Positions 36,241-49,700 of a stretch of DNA of 64,000 bases are shown one piece after another (within the stretch, counting starts at the first letter, position 1; each line of letters opens with the position of its first letter). The notes beneath the pieces were generated by a model, which ran no database searches, had not been told where the DNA came from, and saw only the letters and a list, made by a program, of their open reading frames with translations. The stretch is from Carnegiea gigantea (lineage: Eukaryota; Streptophyta; Magnoliopsida; Caryophyllales; Cactaceae), in assembly GCA_029747015.1 (NCBI GenBank), contig JAKOGI010000002.1, forward strand, positions 682,001 through 746,000, given 5' to 3'. Both the position numbers and the translations under genes were made by a program.

Positions 36241-36622
36241 AGGCTCCATTTGGACCTTGAAAAATTTGATGGAAAGAAAAAAATTTTAAAAAGTTACTTC
36301 ATTTCTTGTGTTTGGTTTAGAGAAAATCACAAAGAAAAAAATATGGAGCAAAGTTAGGTGGAAAAATTGTCACAAACAAGTGATAAAATTTTCCTCATAA
36401 AATTGTGGGGAAAGTTTGAGAAAAACTCGTAATCTTCTCTAACCTCACGTTACTTAAATGACATCAACATGATTTAAATAATTCATCAATATTCAAATTT
36501 CTCATCTAAATTCTTGTATTTTTTCCTCAATCCAAACAAGAGAAAAAAACTCATTTTCTCCTTACTTTTTTTTTTCCCTCAACTATTCTTTCCATCAAAG
36601 TTTCTATGGATCAAACGGAACG
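36241..36622. mobile_element. MITE-like element with long imperfect inverted ends
   Basis: The left end 'ggctccatttggaccttg...tttgatggaaag' and the reverse complement of the right end 'gcgttccgtttgatccatagaaactttgatggaaag' align over about 36 bases. The interior has AAAATTTTCCTC-type motifs also facing each other. About 380 bp with no coding frame. Confidence 0.55.
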
Positions 36623-37667
36623 CAAAAGGAAAAAAAAAAGTAACAAAAAGAAAGGGACACTAACAAATAGCAACCTCAACTGCGTTCAGATTCGGCAAAA
36701 GCTAGAAAGATTAGTTCCTTGAGAATGATGTCTGTGTGGAAGTGCAGCATTTTTCACAGACAAGGAGTGTCATGGACTGATTGTGATTTGTGAATTGCGA
36801 GTGAGAACATACCGAGTCAATTGAGAAACAGAGAAAGTTTTCCAGCCTCTTATCTTCAGCTAGCTAGCTAGACATGCTTTTTTCAGGGGATTTGTTCTTT
36901 CCTTTGGATTTACTCAATCATAATACAAGACCAACTTTTTATTAATAGAAGTCTTTCTATGAGGTATTTCATTTAGTAGGCATTAGAGTTAAGCCTTTGA
37001 AATTTTGAGAATATTTATCAAATTGTTTTGGACCTGTTGGTTTCGATATTTGGAAGTCCTCATTAACGAATCCTATCCACTCCTTTACACGGATTCTTAC
37101 CATTTGTTATTGGTCTCACTCCTAACCTACCAAGTAAAAATAAATGTCGAATTATACATGATTGCATCCCTAATATGTGAACTCATTTAGTTCATTTATT
37201 CCCTTGAAAAAACCAAAGATTTATTCATGATAATGTCCCATGCAAACGTCCAAAAAGCAACCATGTGTAGTCGTGGACCAGTCAATTGATTTATGTTTTC
37301 CCCCAATCCTGTCATTTATCAGAGCATAAACACTCGAATGCGTCTGTGATAGTTAGTGGCTACTCAGCCTATCTTTGACATTCTTGCTAAGTTTGTTTGC
37401 TGATGTCTCTTCTTCCTTTTCTTTTCTTCCGCGTTTGTTTAATTAATTCTCTTTAGCGGTACGTTTAAGGATTGCGCATGCCTTGTGGGGTATCATTATC
37501 GCCAGACCTTTTTCATTCTGAATTGACAACTTCTCATTGCTAATATATTCTCTTGATTGAGTACTCCATTTGTCATTATGTATTTCTCCATCAAAATATA
37601 CCACCCACTCTACTTTTCTGTATAGTGGCCACCCCCGTGCCTTTTGACAACAAATTTTCAGTATACC

Positions 37668-37670
<3 letters not shown>

Positions 37671-37717
<47 letters not shown>
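37671..37717. repeat. (TA)n microsatellite
   Basis: An uninterrupted AT dinucleotide run of about 47 bases. Likely highly polymorphic in length. Confidence 0.95.
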
Positions 37718-37722
<5 letters not shown>

Positions 37723-38333
37723 AGTTTTATCAGTGAAGCTTCTCAAAGTTGGACAGCAGTTAACTAGGCTCACGTACATTATAAATGAAGCTGTCTTCCA
37801 TAGCTATTGTTTCTCCCCTAACAAAACATATATCTCAAAACTTAATTCCAACATGGAATCAAAACGAATTCCATGTCGCACCAATTTGGAGAGTTTTTGG
37901 ACTAAACTATGTAACGTCAACGTAAATGAATACAACATTGGTGGATTCGAGCAGATGAAACATTGTTTGGGGGGGGGGGGACGACAGAGATTGATCGTCG
38001 AGAAAAGATTTATAGGCATTTAAGCGAAAGAAACCTATTTGCGGTACCATTAATTGGTAATCGAGTAAAAATTTGTTCTTTCCTGAAGCTAGGGTTTGGG
38101 AGAAAAGGACCAAATGGGGGGAAAGGGGGACTAAAAAACCTCACTCAGTAGAAGCAGCCTCCAGCAGAAAGCCAAAACAGGAAACGTGCAATGTTGAGAT
38201 GCTTGAAAGCCCAAGTCAAAACTCAGTTTTGAAGACCGGTAAATCTGTTGATCAAATGCTATCCTAGCCGTGCAGCACCCAGAAAAATGAATCTTTTGTG
38301 TCTGTTCTGCACTATCTAGACTTTAAGTCATCT

Positions 38334-41300
38334 CTATTTCCGTCCAGTATTTGCTCGCGGTTTGGCTTTAACCTCAGATTCCTGGAGAGGGAGAGGAAGG
38401 GGAGACATGTGAATCTTTAGATCCATCCAACTTCTTAAGAATCACAGATTTGCCAAGTTCAAAGTTAACTTTCATTCAAATACTTGGGGGGGGCAGGGGG
38501 GGGGAAGCAACTTTCACCCAAATATTACCTGTGTTAAGTGTAACAGAATGTAGCTCTTTGCCATTGCTGGATTGTGATTTTCTGCACCTTTGCCCCAGTC
38601 ATAACATACCTGTCGAAAAAGGAGGCACAACTTTAGGCTCATCACTCATTCCCAGATACGCCCTTCAAAAAACTTCCCAATATCCCACCTGAGGTACTGA
38701 TTATTTCAATTATCATCAAAGAGTTGATTTTAGAAAATTACTCATTGTCAGTTACCATGATTCATGAAAGAGTTATCCTAGAAAATTGCCAAATCTGTAT
38801 TTTGATGGTCAAGGTTGAGTCTTGTGCATGACAGGTCCCTAGTTCACATCATATCTCGCTAGGACTCTCTCAACTCTCAAGCTGTCCAATACGACTATTT
38901 ATCATCAGATTGGACTCCCAACGTTTTCTGAGAACTCCACACGTTTTTAGTCTAAACTGAAGGAATATGGCTTTGACCGACTGCCTAGACCAAATGATCA
39001 ATGGACAATGGTTTAGTTTGGGCGTAACAGAAATGCACCTACTAGATGCAACTGATTGCAAAGGGGGCTACCCAATGAAACACAACATTAGAAAGGAAGA
39101 GACGCAAAGATGGACGGGAAAATAAAAGAAAAAAACAAAGACAATTTAAATATTCCAATATAGTACTAAGAATAAGGCTGCTATCACAGATGACAGCGGC
39201 ATAATTTCTGCAGAGCAGGACAGCAGAAAAGGATTTAGTCCTTCAGCATGCAGTCCTAATGCTGTAACGCATTTCGTGGAGAAACGTTTAGAGAGAAAAT
39301 ACATATGACAAATAGAATAACTACATAATCTGGCATGCCGCATAGCAGAACAGGAGAGGATAATGTGCAACGCAACTCGGTCATAGGTAAAATTAAGCAA
39401 GCAATTCATTACAAAGAGAAACAGACAATACAATGTAGACACAAGAGTCAAAAGACTAACCGAGTGTGCAAAGATTGAGCCATCATTGTTGAAAGCGCTG
39501 CAAGGAATTGGCTGGTTGCACCTTGACATTGCCTGGAAAGAAGAATATGTCAATCAGTAGCATTAGGGCGGCAATATCTTGATATCATACATCAGTGGTC
39601 CAATACATGAAAGCGTTTGCTGTTGACTTTATCACAAACTAAAATGTTAAAGAAATTTGCGGGAATCTAAAATCTACAGAACATAGTATACACTCACCTT
39701 GAGGCGCTGCTTGCTGTCCTTGTCCCAAAAGTTAAAAGCACCATCAGAACCTGCCGTCGCAAATGTATGGTGCACCTGCAATGTGCCAAGTTACACAATG
39801 ATAAACTTGAAGGTGGAACAATTTCTGGTGGAAACTAAGGGTCGCTACATGAATCAGAATCAACAGAGACTGAGAGCAAGCGGTGATTATAGTAACTAAT
39901 GCAAATGGTTCATGAGTCGCTTAATTGACATGTCCCACACAATTCACATTTGCCTCCATTAACATGGATCAGATACTTGAAAATTGAGAACAAGCTGCAC
40001 CAGCCAAGCGCAAAAGCCTAGTTTTTGAAAATGTGTACTTATGCACGATAACTTTCACCATTCGAATAAGAACCCTGGCCAGCACCAGACATCAAAGGAG
40101 GGAATGCCATGAATGTGCAGAAGAATAAAAATACCTATAGGAAGCAAGAGAGTATATGTTATTGCCGTCAACACAAGAAACAATAATACTTACAGGGTGG
40201 AAGTTTATAGCGTTGACCGAGTATATATCATTGCCATCCCTATGACATTTGAAGGTAAAGTTCTTGTTTTGTTGCGCATCATCCAGATGATGTACACCAA
40301 CCCTTCCCTCAATTGAACCGACCTGGGGGGGGGGGGAAGAAAAAAGAACAACCACACTTTACAATCTGTTGAGATACCATCCACTACCAATCAAAACCCA
40401 GTCAGACATTAACACATCAGCAGTAACCTACTCAGGACGAACCAGAATTAATGATTTTCCCACAAACTCCTCATAATGCATTTTGCTTTAGTTTGCTGTA
40501 ATCTAAAATTGGCAAATTTCTCCAACAGCAACTTTTTGAGGAAGCAAGAAAGTGGGCACACCTTCAGCAAATGCTGCATGTATTAGATGCCCAAAGAAGG
40601 CCAAGCCTTTTTCCACTAAAACCAAGCAGGATTAACATGGAAAAAAGAAAATGGAGATTGGACATTAGTTAAAAGAGATGGAATCCATACCAAGAATCCT
40701 TGCTTATCAGGAAAGGCAGCTACACATCTTGTTTGATATTTCAAGGGTGACACGATCCTTTTGAACTCAGTCTGCAGGTAACAGGAATGATTAGACAAGG
40801 CAGGAATTGTTGACGACTGATGAGAGGTTACCTGAAGTCCATCTTTTATGAAAGTTCAAAGTGTGGGGTGGGAAACAAAAGAAACTTCATGAAGCCAATT
40901 TTACAACAACCAGACAATAAAAGGAAAAGAGATTCAAACACATTGAAGTTACCTGGGGATTCTGCAAATTGAAGACAACTAGGTTTCTGTCCGCTGTGCC
41001 TACAACCATCAACGGATGTAGCACAGTAAGAGCATAGCAACGGTCAGGCAGCTGTTGTGTGTGCACTGGGTTTGACTGTCTTGTGTCCCAGTACCTGTGA
41101 ACAGGGCAAAACAACAGAGGCATGTTAGAGAATCATCGGAAAAAAGAAATCAAGTCCCAAAGATGAGAGGACAATGGAATTCACTGAACTGGAAAGGCTA
41201 AAGAAGACAATCAGTGCTGTAAAGAGAGACACTGATGCACAATAAACACACAAGTACTGATCTTGCATCACAGTATGTAAAATGCAAAGATTAGATACCA

Positions 41301-44122
41301 TTCCTTCTTTTCTTTTTCCTTTCTTTTTTTGTGGTTTGGGGGGAAGAGGGAAATGTAGTGTTGTGCATAGAATCACCCCAAGGACATAAAGATGTAATAC
41401 AAACACTCTTTCCACCTTAAAAACTAAAAAGACATAATTTCAGCAGCCAGCAACCGGTTTTGTGCATGGTATATTCACATATTGGCATCCATTATTGAGC
41501 AGGAGGGGGGTCTTACTCTATGTTGCAATACCACACCCTGATATCCAGCATTTCCTTTTTAAACAGAGTCGAAAGCTCAATATTGAGCAATTTATACAAT
41601 GAGCTAATCAAATGTCTCATTCAGTTGGCTGCTTCTTATTCGTTGCCAAGCTGTTAGACCAGACAATGCTTTCAAAGGCAACCGAAATAAACACGATGTA
41701 ATTGCAGCAGCAAGGCTGCTTCCTACAACCATGCTCTGCCGCAGGCGGGAGCTCCATGCAAGGCCACACCATAAAGATACGTAGCACGATTATATCCAGC
41801 TCCCTGAGCAGAATATGAAGATGTACAACTTGATTTCACATCTGAACTATGCATGAAAGCCACAACTAGGTATATAATTATAACGGTCCAACATGGAGCC
41901 AACCATTTCAGTCGAAACTAGCAACCGAAAAACTGAAATGGCAGTGTTGCACCAAGAGCCCGAGAAACACTCCCAGGCTCTAAGCTCCGTCGAAAATAAT
42001 AGATCCACAATGTCCGTCTAGAAAATAGAACCTATACGGCAATAGTCTCATTAGCAAACAGTAATTGGGAAGCATCACATGGTCACCATTGCAGAATCAA
42101 TGATCTGTCAGAGATTGTCAACTTTTCAAATTCAAAGCATAAAGATTTTTGAGATTGAAAGAGTTATTCAAATTCATATCTTGAGCAGCATAAGCCATTC
42201 ACCCTTCCTGATACAGACTAGTTTACAAAACAGCAAAAAGGTCCTTCAAGAAACCAGTGTGGAAATATATGAAAGCTTACTTTAGTGTCTTGTCCCAGCT
42301 TCCTGTAGCTAAGAGGTTCATCTCAGGGATCCATGCAACCTCTTTTACTGGAGCATCATGCATAGCCACAGTCACCGGTTGACCACCCAACAACAAAGGC
42401 CACATCTTGACTTGTTTGTCACACCCTCCGGAAAAGACTGTTGTCCCATCGTCTTTCCAAGCTGAACACAAGACCTTCATATAATATGATAAAAACCAAA
42501 AGACAACAGAAATTCATAGTAGTTAGAAAAACATCACCGAGAGAATTTGCTCATCAAATAGCGTTAGGGCAGTTACCGGTTGATCATGTGAGATTGATGC
42601 TTTTGGAACACTACCCGCAGTCAGTCCATTCCTTGCTATTTCCCAGCACCTAACCTACAGTATAACTCCAATATTTAATCGGTAGAGCAAGGGAGATAGT
42701 AAACATGAAAAGAAAAATGATAGAGCCTTCTCCAACAAGGAAAGATCATTTACTAAATAACCAAAAGAGTTGGAAGGGAAGCATGTGTCCTACAGAGAAG
42801 CTAATTGAATCCCAATAAACGTTATCAAAGCAATCAGCTACGTCCTAGTGGATCCCAAAACATAATGCTCAAGTGCCCAAACAGGGGGATTTTCGTGGTA
42901 TACAATATAATTATAAATTGTTTAGTCTCCCTTTGACAACCACTTGGCATTTTTCAAAGCACCCCAGAAACAATGTATAATAGTCTTCACTTCTAGTTCT
43001 GGAGAGGCTCTCATAACTCCACCTCAGAAACTCCTTCAATATGTTCCAAACACCCCCTTGCAGAATTTCAGTGTGCTTATGGCCCCATTAGGATCACCAT
43101 GATGAGACCAAGGGTGCCATAGATAAATAGAAAAAATCCCCAATACTAGCAATTGTCATTTAAAAAAAAACCCCCTCTGACATTTGTAGCGGTCAAAAAT
43201 GAATATATAGTCACCAGTAAGCAACTCTCAAGACATTCTCCGAAAAATGCAAAAACCATGTGTAAAGGCCTTCACCTTGATGGTCCGAAAAACCTCTAAC
43301 TACTCTACCGCCAAACATTCTACGATATCCTTTTATAACAAGAAAAACAATTTCAATGAGCATGACGGTCTCTCACTGCCAGTCTAACCGGAGATTAAGT
43401 TTTTTCTTTTTTTTTTTTGAGGGGGGTGGTTTAGAAAGGAACATTTCAGAATACCCAACACATTTTGTACTAATCATTTCCACATTAAAGGGGAGCTTGT
43501 TATGAGGGGAAAGGAGAACAACGACAATACACAAGATCCTATCATCACACCACCATGAAGTGAAGACAGCAGGAACAAATTACTGCACATTGAACACCAG
43601 GGCTCAATGAAACAAACCTGGTTATCCCATGATGTGGCGACCAGGAAATTCGCTTTAGGGCTAAAACAAAGGCTTGAAACAGAATCTCCTGGAGGACTAA
43701 CTACCTGCAGGAAAATCACTCAAGCCATTTCAGAAAGCAGTTATAACTTAGAACTGAACAACCTGCATTTATCCCCAAACCGTTTTTTTAAAATAAAGAA
43801 AAACAACACTTCCATAGACTCCTTTCATTATGAAAGAAAAAGGCGAATGCCAGTAAATTGAAGACTTAATTGCTTGCTCGAAGAAATGCAATTACAATGA
43901 ATACCCAACAACAGCAATCCAAAGTCCAGACTAAAACTAACAGATGAAGTGTTCAGTATTCAAACTAGGTTTCTCACCACATTATCTGTAAGTAATCGGC
44001 AAAAGATGAAAAATTTGCGGAAGAATGAAATACTTTGAAATAAAGGGATGAAGTGGTACCTCGACTGATTTATTAGGGTTGTGACCAGAATTAGAAGCCG
44101 CCGGTGATCCAAACGCGGACAT
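38334..44122 (-). CDS. RAE1: RAE1, WD40 mRNA export factor
   Basis: Eleven exons, 5' to 3': 44122-44060, 43704-43618, 42654-42577, 42474-42281, 41094-40953, 40771-40691, 40322-40194, 39775-39698, 39532-39461, 38609-38529, 38381-38334. Phases close at 350 aa; the Arabidopsis protein is 349. It is a seven-bladed WD40 propeller ([100 protein letters not shown]) with the short basic tail [14 protein letters not shown]1 (Gle2) binds the GLEBS motif of nucleoporin Nup98 at the nuclear pore, aids mRNA export and has a spindle role; in animals and plants it also acts as an adaptor for DDB1-CUL4. The intron before exon 7 ends in a pure 12-base C tract as its polypyrimidine tract. Confidence 0.97.
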
Positions 44123-44181
44123 TGTGGCCGCAACTGATGAAATCGATCACTGCAAAATCCGAATGATACTTCGAACTAGAG

Positions 44182-44215
<34 letters not shown>

Positions 44216-44260
44216 GCAGATGTTGAGTTGGGAGCTTGGAAGAGAGGGAGGCAGTGGAGA
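44123..44260 (-). promoter_or_regulatory. 5' leader of RAE1 with GA/CT microsatellite
   Basis: Just upstream of the RAE1 start lies a GA repeat (about 44184-44214), read as a CT repeat on the coding strand. CT-rich tracts at plant transcription starts are common and are bound by BPC (GAGA-binding) factors; its role here is inferred. Confidence 0.5.
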
Positions 44261-44842
44261 GTTCAAAAGGGACGGAGGGAACGCTGCGTAAAGTAAATAA
44301 AGAAAACTGTGATTGTAATTGTTATTGTTGCAATTATATAGGTAAGGGAAGACCCGCCCCCCGTCAATTTTTGCGATTTTACTGTTTTGCCATTTTTTTC
44401 ACCGGTGCCAATTTTACGTTACGATGGGATTTTCACCGCCCCAAAAAAACAAATGTCAAGGAAAAACCAACATAGCTCATACTTGATCTTCATTGGTATG
44501 ATGCATGCAATGGAAAATTCAAATGATTCCCTTAAAAGTTCTCTTCATCAATCATTATGATTTTTCCCAAAGTGAGTGGTTTTCATCTATTTTTATTTTA
44601 CTTTATAATTTATGTTCGTTTGAATGCTAGTGAATGATTAAGGTGTAATTCCTTCATCTATTATGTTGTACTTATGTTATACTTTTGTTTACATAGTTAC
44701 GTCCATTTGATTTATTAGTATGTCTTAATTTATTCCCTGTTGCATGCCCCTAGTTTTTTCTATTAAATGTTTTCACGAAATCCTTCTTCTGTAAAATGTT
44801 TTAAAAAAATCTTATTTTGTGGGTCTCTTAGATTCAACCTCT

Positions 44843-44958
44843 ATACGGATAGGGATGCCGGTAGAGATAAGACTACCTACATTTGGATCTCTCCAAACCC
44901 CGTGAAAGCGGGACCCACACTGAAAGATGGTGCTGGTATTGTTGTTGCTGTTGTTGAA
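44843..44958 (+). repeat. SINE 3' end with TTG tail
   Basis: 'ggtagagataagactacctacatttggatctctccaaaccccgtgaaagcgggacccacact' followed by a gttgttgctgttgttg tail is the 3' layout of TS/Au-type plant SINEs. The head with A and B boxes is missing or too degraded to see. Confidence 0.6.
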
Positions 44959-44989
44959 TACTAGTAAAAGAAGTATGCTCGGTGAAAAT

Positions 44990-45750
44990 ATGTTAGAGCT
45001 ATGTTACCTTTTGGCAGGTTTGTCAAAACCATACCGGTGAGTGAACTAGTAAGGTAAGTGGTTCAATAGTTAGATCAGTCCAACCGGTTAAACTAGCCGT
45101 TTATCATATTTTATTAAATTATGAATAATTCGTTATTTATATAAGTAAATTTTGAACTTAAATAGGTGGAAAACTTTTAATAAGTACTCTCATAAATTTT
45201 TAAATTAAAATATTTTAGTAATAAATGAGTAATAAATTTCTTAAATTCCAAATTTTTTTATGAATTTTGTTGTGAGTAACAAAAATAAAATTATCTAATT
45301 TGATCAAAAATTGATGAATAAGTGGACAATATATTATTTTGGAATGTTAATATGTAATCAATTAATAAAAGAATTCAATAGATATGGAGGAAAATTTAAA
45401 TGAATAACAAATAATAAATATAAATTTACAAGTAAATACGTAGTACAAAAGTTGTGTGCTCATTTGGTAGGAGACCAAGAAGAACTTTGAAGTAGACAAA
45501 GGTCAGAGGTTTGAAACTACTTCACAATATATTGTAATTTTTTAATTGTACCCAAAAAAAAAAGACAAGCGAGGATCATGAACCGGTCCAAGTGGCCTGT
45601 CCAACCGTGAAAACCGGCAGTTTAACCGGGTTTTGACCGGGCCAGTAACGCAGTGGTTTATTACTAGTGATCAGACCGGACTGTTGTTCGGTTAGCGGTT
45701 GAACCGATTGAACCGGCCAGTCCAGTCCAGTTCTAGTAACATTGCCTTTT
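44990..45750. mobile_element. Non-autonomous DNA element with AACCGG-rich ends
   Basis: The left side (gctatgttaccttttggca) and the right side, reverse complemented (caaaaggcaatgttactagaactgg), are imperfect inverted ends. The right 150 bases hold repeated ACCGG/CCGGTT words (accggtcc, aaccgg, gaccgg, ccggcc), facing fewer copies on the left. The interior is AT-rich, with a tRNA-like B box (aggtttgaaact, about 45508) that may be a nested SINE. Confidence 0.5.
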
Positions 45751-46704
45751 GAATAAACTATTTCTCCATTACATGTGTGTCCCCTTATTTCGGTAAAGTA
45801 TGGAAATATCTAATTGTATACAATTTTTATGTTACAATCATTCCAACTAATTAAGAGACAATTTGTTACACTCTTAAATTTTCACTAGAATATTCGAATA
45901 CATTTTATGATATAAACTTATGAGGTCACTTTCACTTATATAATTGAGAAGATTTGAGATTCAAGCAATTAATTTCAAAATGGCAAGTGAAAAAATCAGC
46001 ATTAAACTCTTGCCTAGTTTTGTTTTCATTGTAGTTAGAGTTATGGTTGGAAGACAACGACTTAACTTTTTATCTATGCCTATTGGTTAAAATGGGGAAA
46101 AAAATGAGATCTTAAAAATGCATAAGAAGCTAAAACTAATTAAACCTTTTATATTAGAAAATATAGCGGTACTTTCATCGAAGCTATCAAGAGAACCACT
46201 GAAATATTATGACTCAAAATATATCATAAAGTTAGTGTAAATCAAATCTATAACAAGAGTAATCAAACAACAAATTAACTATTGTGCTTATCAAAGTCAT
46301 CACATTAATCATCCGATTATTCAATCTCGTATCTTATTATTGAATGGTTGATTTAGTCTCTAGTATGATTATCTATGGCTGTTGTTTCTTATCTTTAAAT
46401 CCTAAAAAAAAAGGCCAAATGGGCCACAAATTAAGCTCCCATGGTTTGCCAACTCTCGTGCCCCCATGCGTGTGACCTTTTTCATCCAATCACCGTTTGA
46501 GCTCCGTCATCAATTTTCCCCCACAGAAGAGTCCACTTGCGCAAACTTCTTCTTCCCTATAATCTTTCTTGCTTCTTCTTCGTCTTCTTCTTGGTTCTCT
46601 CTGCTCATTTCCTGAAGCGGCGTGGCGAAGATCCCCTGTTTCTTAGCTGTGAAGGACGAAGGAGGTGATTGTGTACCTCCCCATATCGATCCATCGATTG
46701 AAGG

Positions 46705-49700
46705 ATGCCTCGCGCTTCATCTAAGAAAACGGGGCAATCAAATTCAACCGCCTCCACCGATCTTTTCCGCTCCGGTATGCCAATACTCTAAAAATCTCTA
46801 ATTTCTTCTTTTCATCGTTTGGATTCTAGTTTTGTTATTTCAATTTTTGCTGGGCTACAATTTTATGATTCAAGCATTCAGAAATTTCACCAATCGAATT
46901 AGAATCGGGGAGGGTGTTTACGTTGGGTTCAATCCAGCAGAAGAGGTAAAGGGGAAGGAGAGGATTGGTGTTTTGATCTATCGCTGAGTCTTCAGTTTGT
47001 TTTTGCTTTTTTTTTTTTTTTGGTTGGTTTTGGGTAATTGGGATTTTTGTGGGATGCATAAATATACTATCTTTTCATCATGATTATTGTATGTGGCGTG
47101 GTGGTTGTGTTTCTCAGTTTTCCTGGTGCCTTACTTCGCGGCATCAGTTGGCTGAGTATTGAGCAAAGTCTTCTCCCCCCCTCCCCCCCCGGGGTTGTGT
47201 TTTGGGGTTTTTTTTGGGGGGAGGGGGGATTGGGAAAGGCGCGGGGGGGGGGGGGGGGATGTTAAAAGAGTTTGGATTAGAGAAGACAATTTCGATAAAT
47301 CTCGATTTATCTGAGTTGATGGTGATCAACAAGTTGTTCACTAAATTTTCGATCTTAAGGGCCTCAAGTTTGATTCACTGTCGAAAACTGGATTGGTTGT
47401 GTGATTAAAGGTGGATGATTCTTTCTTTCTGGGATGTCTAACTAAAATGCTACTTAGGCTACTGGCGGATATGTTGGTTGGTAAGCATGGAGTGCATTGA
47501 GGAATTAGGATCGTGTTGTTTCATTGAGATTATTCGATTTGTGAGTACTTTGACAAGTAATTCTCTGTCCGTTGAGAATGGTGCAAAATTATGGATGTCT
47601 CTTTGACCTATATGGGTTTAGACTCTTTTTACTTGGACAATACGGAAGCTATCACGCTTCTGAAGTAATTTTGGTGCTGCCTCCAAAAACTCCAAGTCCC
47701 TTTCTCTTCTGCAGCTCTACCTTGTGGATTGTTGCATCTGGGATTCATATGTTAGTCTTGGAAACTTGGCTACTTTTTCTTCTGCGTTTGCTATTTTTAA
47801 ATTTGAATCAGCATACTCGGTGCTGGCATGCCCTAAAATTTGTAGGCAAAAAGATTATGGACACAAACATAGTACACGATCTTGGCTCTAGCTTGTTTCA
47901 TATGAAAGGTTTTATGCATATTCTTCCTGTCACATGAGTCCATACTGTTGAATATGTTAATTGCATTGTGCTAAGATTTCCATTTGAATTTGTCAAGAGG
48001 AAGGACTTTGGGATGCCATTTAATTTTCATCAAGTGTTAATTTATCTTGTAGCATATGATTGATCTTTTAGGCATGAAGGAAAACAACTTTAAACTAGTA
48101 TTGTTTCATTTTGCTGATTGTTCTATTGCTCATACATCTCATTTGTCGCAGCTTCGACTAAAGCCAGTTCCAAGGAGTTGGAAAGAATCGATCAGTTATT
48201 CTACACATATGCCAATAGATCATCGGGCTTGATTGAGTAAGTATACTTTGTATGTTTCAGGATGATGCTTACTGTCATATTCTGTGTAAGATTAATTGGT
48301 TTTCGGTATATTTTCCAGTGGCATCTCTCTGATAGATTTATTTTCAAATGAAGAAATCTATTTTTGGTCATATATTCTGGCTTTGACAGCCAACTGTTCC
48401 CACATGAGGCTTTGACTTTGCTTCACATCACATGTTTGGCTAGGAGCCTAGGATTGGTTGACCTTTCAAACATGTATATTTTAATAGATACCATTTGCAA
48501 AATATGAAATGAAGGGATTATGAGTGTCTTCTTGTCTTTCTTGCGCTTTCTTCTTAAGCTATTGACGATTATGATGGTTTTTCTGGCTCTTCACCAATTA
48601 GAAGAAACCAGTACTACACTTTTTCTGTTTCTTTCTTTCCTCCTTATCAAGTTCGAATGGGGTTGGTAAGAGATCATGAGTATTCCCTATGTGTTGTGTG
48701 GCGTAGTCAATTTTTCCTTTAGCTCCACATGTTTCATGTGTTTTTTTTTTTTTTTTTAAAAAGATATTGCTTCAGCGGGTTGACTTACATAGCCCCTTCT
48801 CTGAAATTCCTTTTGGTTTCAAGCCTAAAAGGGCGCTGCTAGTTCTCTTTGACTTTTCTTTGGACCAAAGAGTGCTGCACTCCAGTTTGTGTGCAGCTTG
48901 TAGGGGTTACTTTTGTTCTTTGGCCATGAACTTGGATAATTTAGGAACATGAAGTAGTCATCTTTCCTAGTCTGTGTTGGATATCTTTAGGCCTTAAAGC
49001 CTTTCTACGAAGAGCTTTACTCTGATGCACTGCTTGCCAGATATGAACTGGAAATCATACTAAACTAACCATTTATCATGCATTAGATTGGTTTGAAACA
49101 TTACTTATCCATCTTACCAGTGTCTAGTTATAGGATACTGGTGGGTCTAGCAATTATTTGTGTGTGAGCTTTACCTGGAGGTTTCTTCTGTGGATTACCT
49201 TTGCGAATATGTCACTTTCCTTTTTCAGGTGTTTGTTAACCTAACCTCTCTTTTTTGTAACTGGTAACTAGATAAAATGAGGAAACAAAGTGAAAATATT
49301 CTAGGATGTCAAATAGGAACCCTTGAATACTCTCCAAACTTTTTGGTTGACATTTTTGGTCTTGCAGTCAATTTTGTAACTGCCCAATAAACCTTTTTGA
49401 TCAAGCTTTTGCTGTTAGCAAGGCTACTTCTCTGTGTGTCTAAGTGATGTCTTTAATTCTTCCGTTTACCTACATATTTAAATTAATAGTATCTTTGTCA
49501 AAAAAATATACAATTTGTATAACAGTCCAGAGGGAATAGAAGCACTATGCTCAGACATGGAAGTGGATCATACAGATGTCAGAATATTGATGCTTGCTTG
49601 GTAAGTATTGTTTATAGTTATTAATTTCTTATTCATTCTGAACCTCTATGCTTATCTTGTGAATTTATCTTTATTGGGATACTTCTATCAGGAAAATGCA

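Larger units (their letters stand above)
33226..38333. other. Intergenic, no gene recognised
   Basis: It contains the ERF promoter (GT microsatellite at about 33332-33346), two MITE-like elements (34297, 36241), a 16-base C run followed by A's (35782-35812), a C/A run at 36145-36190, a (TA)n microsatellite (37671-37717) and a G run (37969-37980). The short frames found here show no family features. Confidence 0.6.
44261..46704. other. Divergent intergenic region between RAE1 and the DCN1-like gene
   Basis: The outer parts are the promoters of the two diverging genes; the leader of the DCN1-like gene is CTT-rich (46545-46600). The centre is filled with transposon material annotated separately (SINE tail at 44843, a Mutator/hAT-like element at 44990) and AT-rich sequence. 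No gene. Confidence 0.6.

Noticed and set aside
37553..38267. Several short plus-strand frames near the (TA)n repeat
   Set aside because: They run through microsatellite and G-run sequence, with no conserved motif or splice structure.
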